From Natronoglomus mannanivorans (GTDB lineage: Archaea > Halobacteriota > Halobacteria > Halobacteriales > Natrialbaceae): DNA of 64,000 bases. This document shows, piece after piece, positions 62,733-64,000 of the stretch. The notes below the pieces were generated by a model. The model ran no database searches. It had not been told where the DNA came from and was given only the letters and a program-made list of their open reading frames with translations. The position numbers and the translations under genes were made by a program. The stretch lies in NCBI GenBank assembly GCA_025517485.1, contig JAOPKB010000002.1:248001-312000 (forward strand), given 5' to 3'. The number at the start of each line of letters is the position of its first letter. The stretch's first letter is position 1.

Positions 62733-63680
62733 CTACTCGTCCGGAGAGACGTCGCCGCCGTCCGGATACGGAATCTCGAGTTCCTCTCCGTCCGACGGAA
62801 CGAACACCTCGCCGTCGAACACCTCTCGGGCCTCCGCGAGGTGGTCGTCGGTGTACCCCGCGTACCGCGAGGAGAGGTGCATCAGCGCCAGTCGGCGCGC
62901 GCCCGCCCGGCTGGCGATCTCGGCGGCCTGCCGTGCGGTGGAGTGGGCGGTGTCGCTCGCGCGCTCGACGCGGTCGTCGGCGAAGGTCGCGTCGTGGATC
63001 AGCAGGTCGGGTTCGGCGGCGGCCTCGACGGTGGCCGCGGTCGGGCGCGTGTCGCCGGTGTACACCAACGATCGGCCCGGCCGAGCCTCGCCGACGACCT
63101 CGTCGGGGTGGACGACGGTACCGTCCTCGAGTTCGACGGACTCGCCCGCGTGGAGTCTCGAGAACTTCGGTCCCACGGGGACGCCCAGCTCCTCGGCTCG
63201 CTCGCGGTCGAACCGACCCTTGCGGTCGTCCTCGACGAGGGCGTAGCCCACCGAGCGCGTATCGTGGTCGGACGCGAAGGCGCGAACCTCGTACTCGTCG
63301 GCTCGGTAGGCGACGTCGCCGGGGCCGACCTCCGAGATTCGGATGGGAAACGTCGGCCGGTTGCCGAGCGCGCGGACGAGCGATTTGATCTGGCGGCGCG
63401 TGCCGTGGGGGACGTGGATGGCGAGTGGCTCCTCGCGGTCGTTGAAGTCCATCGTCTGGATCAGTCCCGGAATCCCGAGGACGTGGTCGCCGTGGAGGTG
63501 CGTGACGAACAGGTGAGACACCGAGAAGCCGGTCCCGAAGCGCATCATCTGACGCTGGGTTCCCTCACCGGCGTCGAACAGTAACTGCTCGCCCTCGCGG
63601 GCGACGAAGAGACTGCTCGGGTTTCGATCCGTCGTCGGGACGGCTCCGGCAGTCCCCAAGAACGTCACGCGCAGTGGCAT
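62733..63680 (-). CDS. rnz: Ribonuclease Z
   Basis: A metallo-beta-lactamase-fold endonuclease of 315 residues that matures tRNA 3' ends. FLGTAGAVPTTDRNPSS is the substrate-facing N-terminal motif, THLHGDHVLGIPG binds zinc, and TGDTRPTAATVEAAAEPDLL and MHLSSRYAGY supply the later Asp and His ligands. The exosite region (GVPVGPKFSRLHAGESVELE) is the usual flexible arm. Ends in an acidic tail. Convergent with the aldo/keto reductase, 45 bp between stops. Confidence 0.94.
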   Translation of the reverse strand: MPLRVTFLGTAGAVPTTDRNPSSLFVAREGEQLLFDAGEGTQRQMMRFGTGFSVSHLFVTHLHGDHVLGIPGLIQTMDFNDREEPLAIHVPHGTRRQIKSLVRALGNRPTFPIRISEVGPGDVAYRADEYEVRAFASDHDTRSVGYALVEDDRKGRFDRERAEELGVPVGPKFSRLHAGESVELEDGTVVHPDEVVGEARPGRSLVYTGDTRPTAATVEAAAEPDLLIHDATFADDRVERASDTAHSTARQAAEIASRAGARRLALMHLSSRYAGYTDDHLAEAREVFDGEVFVPSDGEELEIPYPDGGDVSPDE

Positions 63681-63819
63681 CGGTCACCTCTCGGTGCGGG
63701 GCGGCTAAACCGCCTTCGGATCGGGCGCGTGGGATTTGCGCCTGTTTCGGCGAAAGCCGCGCTCGAGTCCGAAGAACGCGATTAAAAACGGAATAAAGCG
63801 ACACTAATCTAGATGACGG

Positions 63820-63864
63820 GTTGCATGTGCCTGCAACGGAGGGTGTATTTTACATCCGTGGGGC
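63820..63864. promoter_or_regulatory. Two adjacent palindromes before the right-edge gene
   Basis: GTTGCATGTGCCTGCAAC (63820-63837) has 6-bp arms. It is followed by an interrupted palindrome, ACGGA at 63836-63840 and TCCGT at 63855-63859, with TGTA/TACA inside it around TTTT. Both lie 40-85 bp before the ATG at 63904 and look like regulator sites. The AT-rich run near 63781-63810 may be the divergent RNase Z promoter. Confidence 0.35.
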
Positions 63865-63903
63865 CCGAACAGTCGACTAACCCCCCTGGGTACCCGCGAC
63901 ACA

Positions 63904-64000
63904 ATGAGCACGATATTCGAGTTCAGTACGATAAAGCAGATCGGCGCGGTGTTGATCGCCGTCGTGATCGTCCTCGCCGCCGGGACGGTCGTCGGACAGG
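63904..64000 (+). CDS. N-terminal fragment of a membrane or exported protein
   Basis: The first 32 codons are visible: MSTIFEFSTIKQIGAVLIAV and a hydrophobic segment continuing VIVLAAGTVVGQ. It is either a signal peptide or a membrane anchor of a protein that continues beyond the right edge. No family can be assigned. Two palindromes lie directly upstream. Confidence 0.5.
   Translation, partial: MSTIFEFSTIKQIGAVLIAVVIVLAAGTVVGQ

Overview
The window is a high-GC stretch of a haloarchaeal chromosome, most likely from the order Natrialbales (an inference; no rRNA or tRNA gene is present). The evidence is the strongly acidic proteome, Tat-type lipoboxes, LysW-dependent arginine synthesis, a PGF-CTERM surface protein, archaeal initiation factor aIF1A, haloarchaeal-only families (HFX_2341-type, DUF6176-like, DUF460), and many genes whose start codon lies 25-31 nt after a TATA-like box, as in leaderless transcripts. 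I see no CRISPR array, insertion sequence, integrase or prophage.

Layout. 1-9.7 kb: a cut-off GCS2-like gene, an M29 aminopeptidase, a small MscS-type channel, a divergent serine hydroxymethyltransferase, a frameshifted lipoprotein, a CARF-like HFX_2341-type regulator, a tandemly duplicated DUF6176-like protein, a Bat-type HTH regulator, a methyltransferase and threonine aldolase. 9.6-18.3 kb: a 43-residue membrane protein, a MacB-like ABC exporter, a phosphodiesterase, an XPD-like helicase, a DUF3592 protein, a LigT-like protein and a membrane-anchored winged-helix sensor. 18.3-27.8 kb: the complete arginine cluster argG-argH and lysW-argX-argC-argB-argD-argE-argF, with overlapping stops and starts. 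28-38.5 kb: amino-acid genes thrC, serA, serB, metX and metY, plus a histidine kinase and small proteins. 38.5-56 kb: an MFS transporter, a 4129-residue PGF-CTERM cell-surface protein (beta-propeller, three beta-helices, eleven 101-residue repeats) and, divergent from it, three paralogous cupredoxin lipoproteins and a class V aminotransferase. 56-64 kb: a membrane protein, a Tat subtilisin, aIF1A, a 59-residue membrane protein, DUF460, an aldo/keto reductase, RNase Z and a truncated gene.

How the genes fit together. Amino-acid metabolism dominates: serine/glycine (serA, serB, SHMT, threonine aldolase, possibly the class V aminotransferase), threonine, O-acetylhomoserine-based methionine/homocysteine, and arginine on the LysW carrier. 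The second theme is the cell surface: a giant anchored protein beside three copper-protein-like lipoproteins.

The most unusual signals are in the non-coding DNA. They are an Arg-ending 27-codon leader ORF before argG with its stop codon in a GC-hairpin loop, a compact three-way-junction fold before thrC, a promoter-proximal 63-codon ORF overlapping the metX start by ATGA, and a two-copy intergenic hairpin element whose stems differ in sequence but keep pairing.
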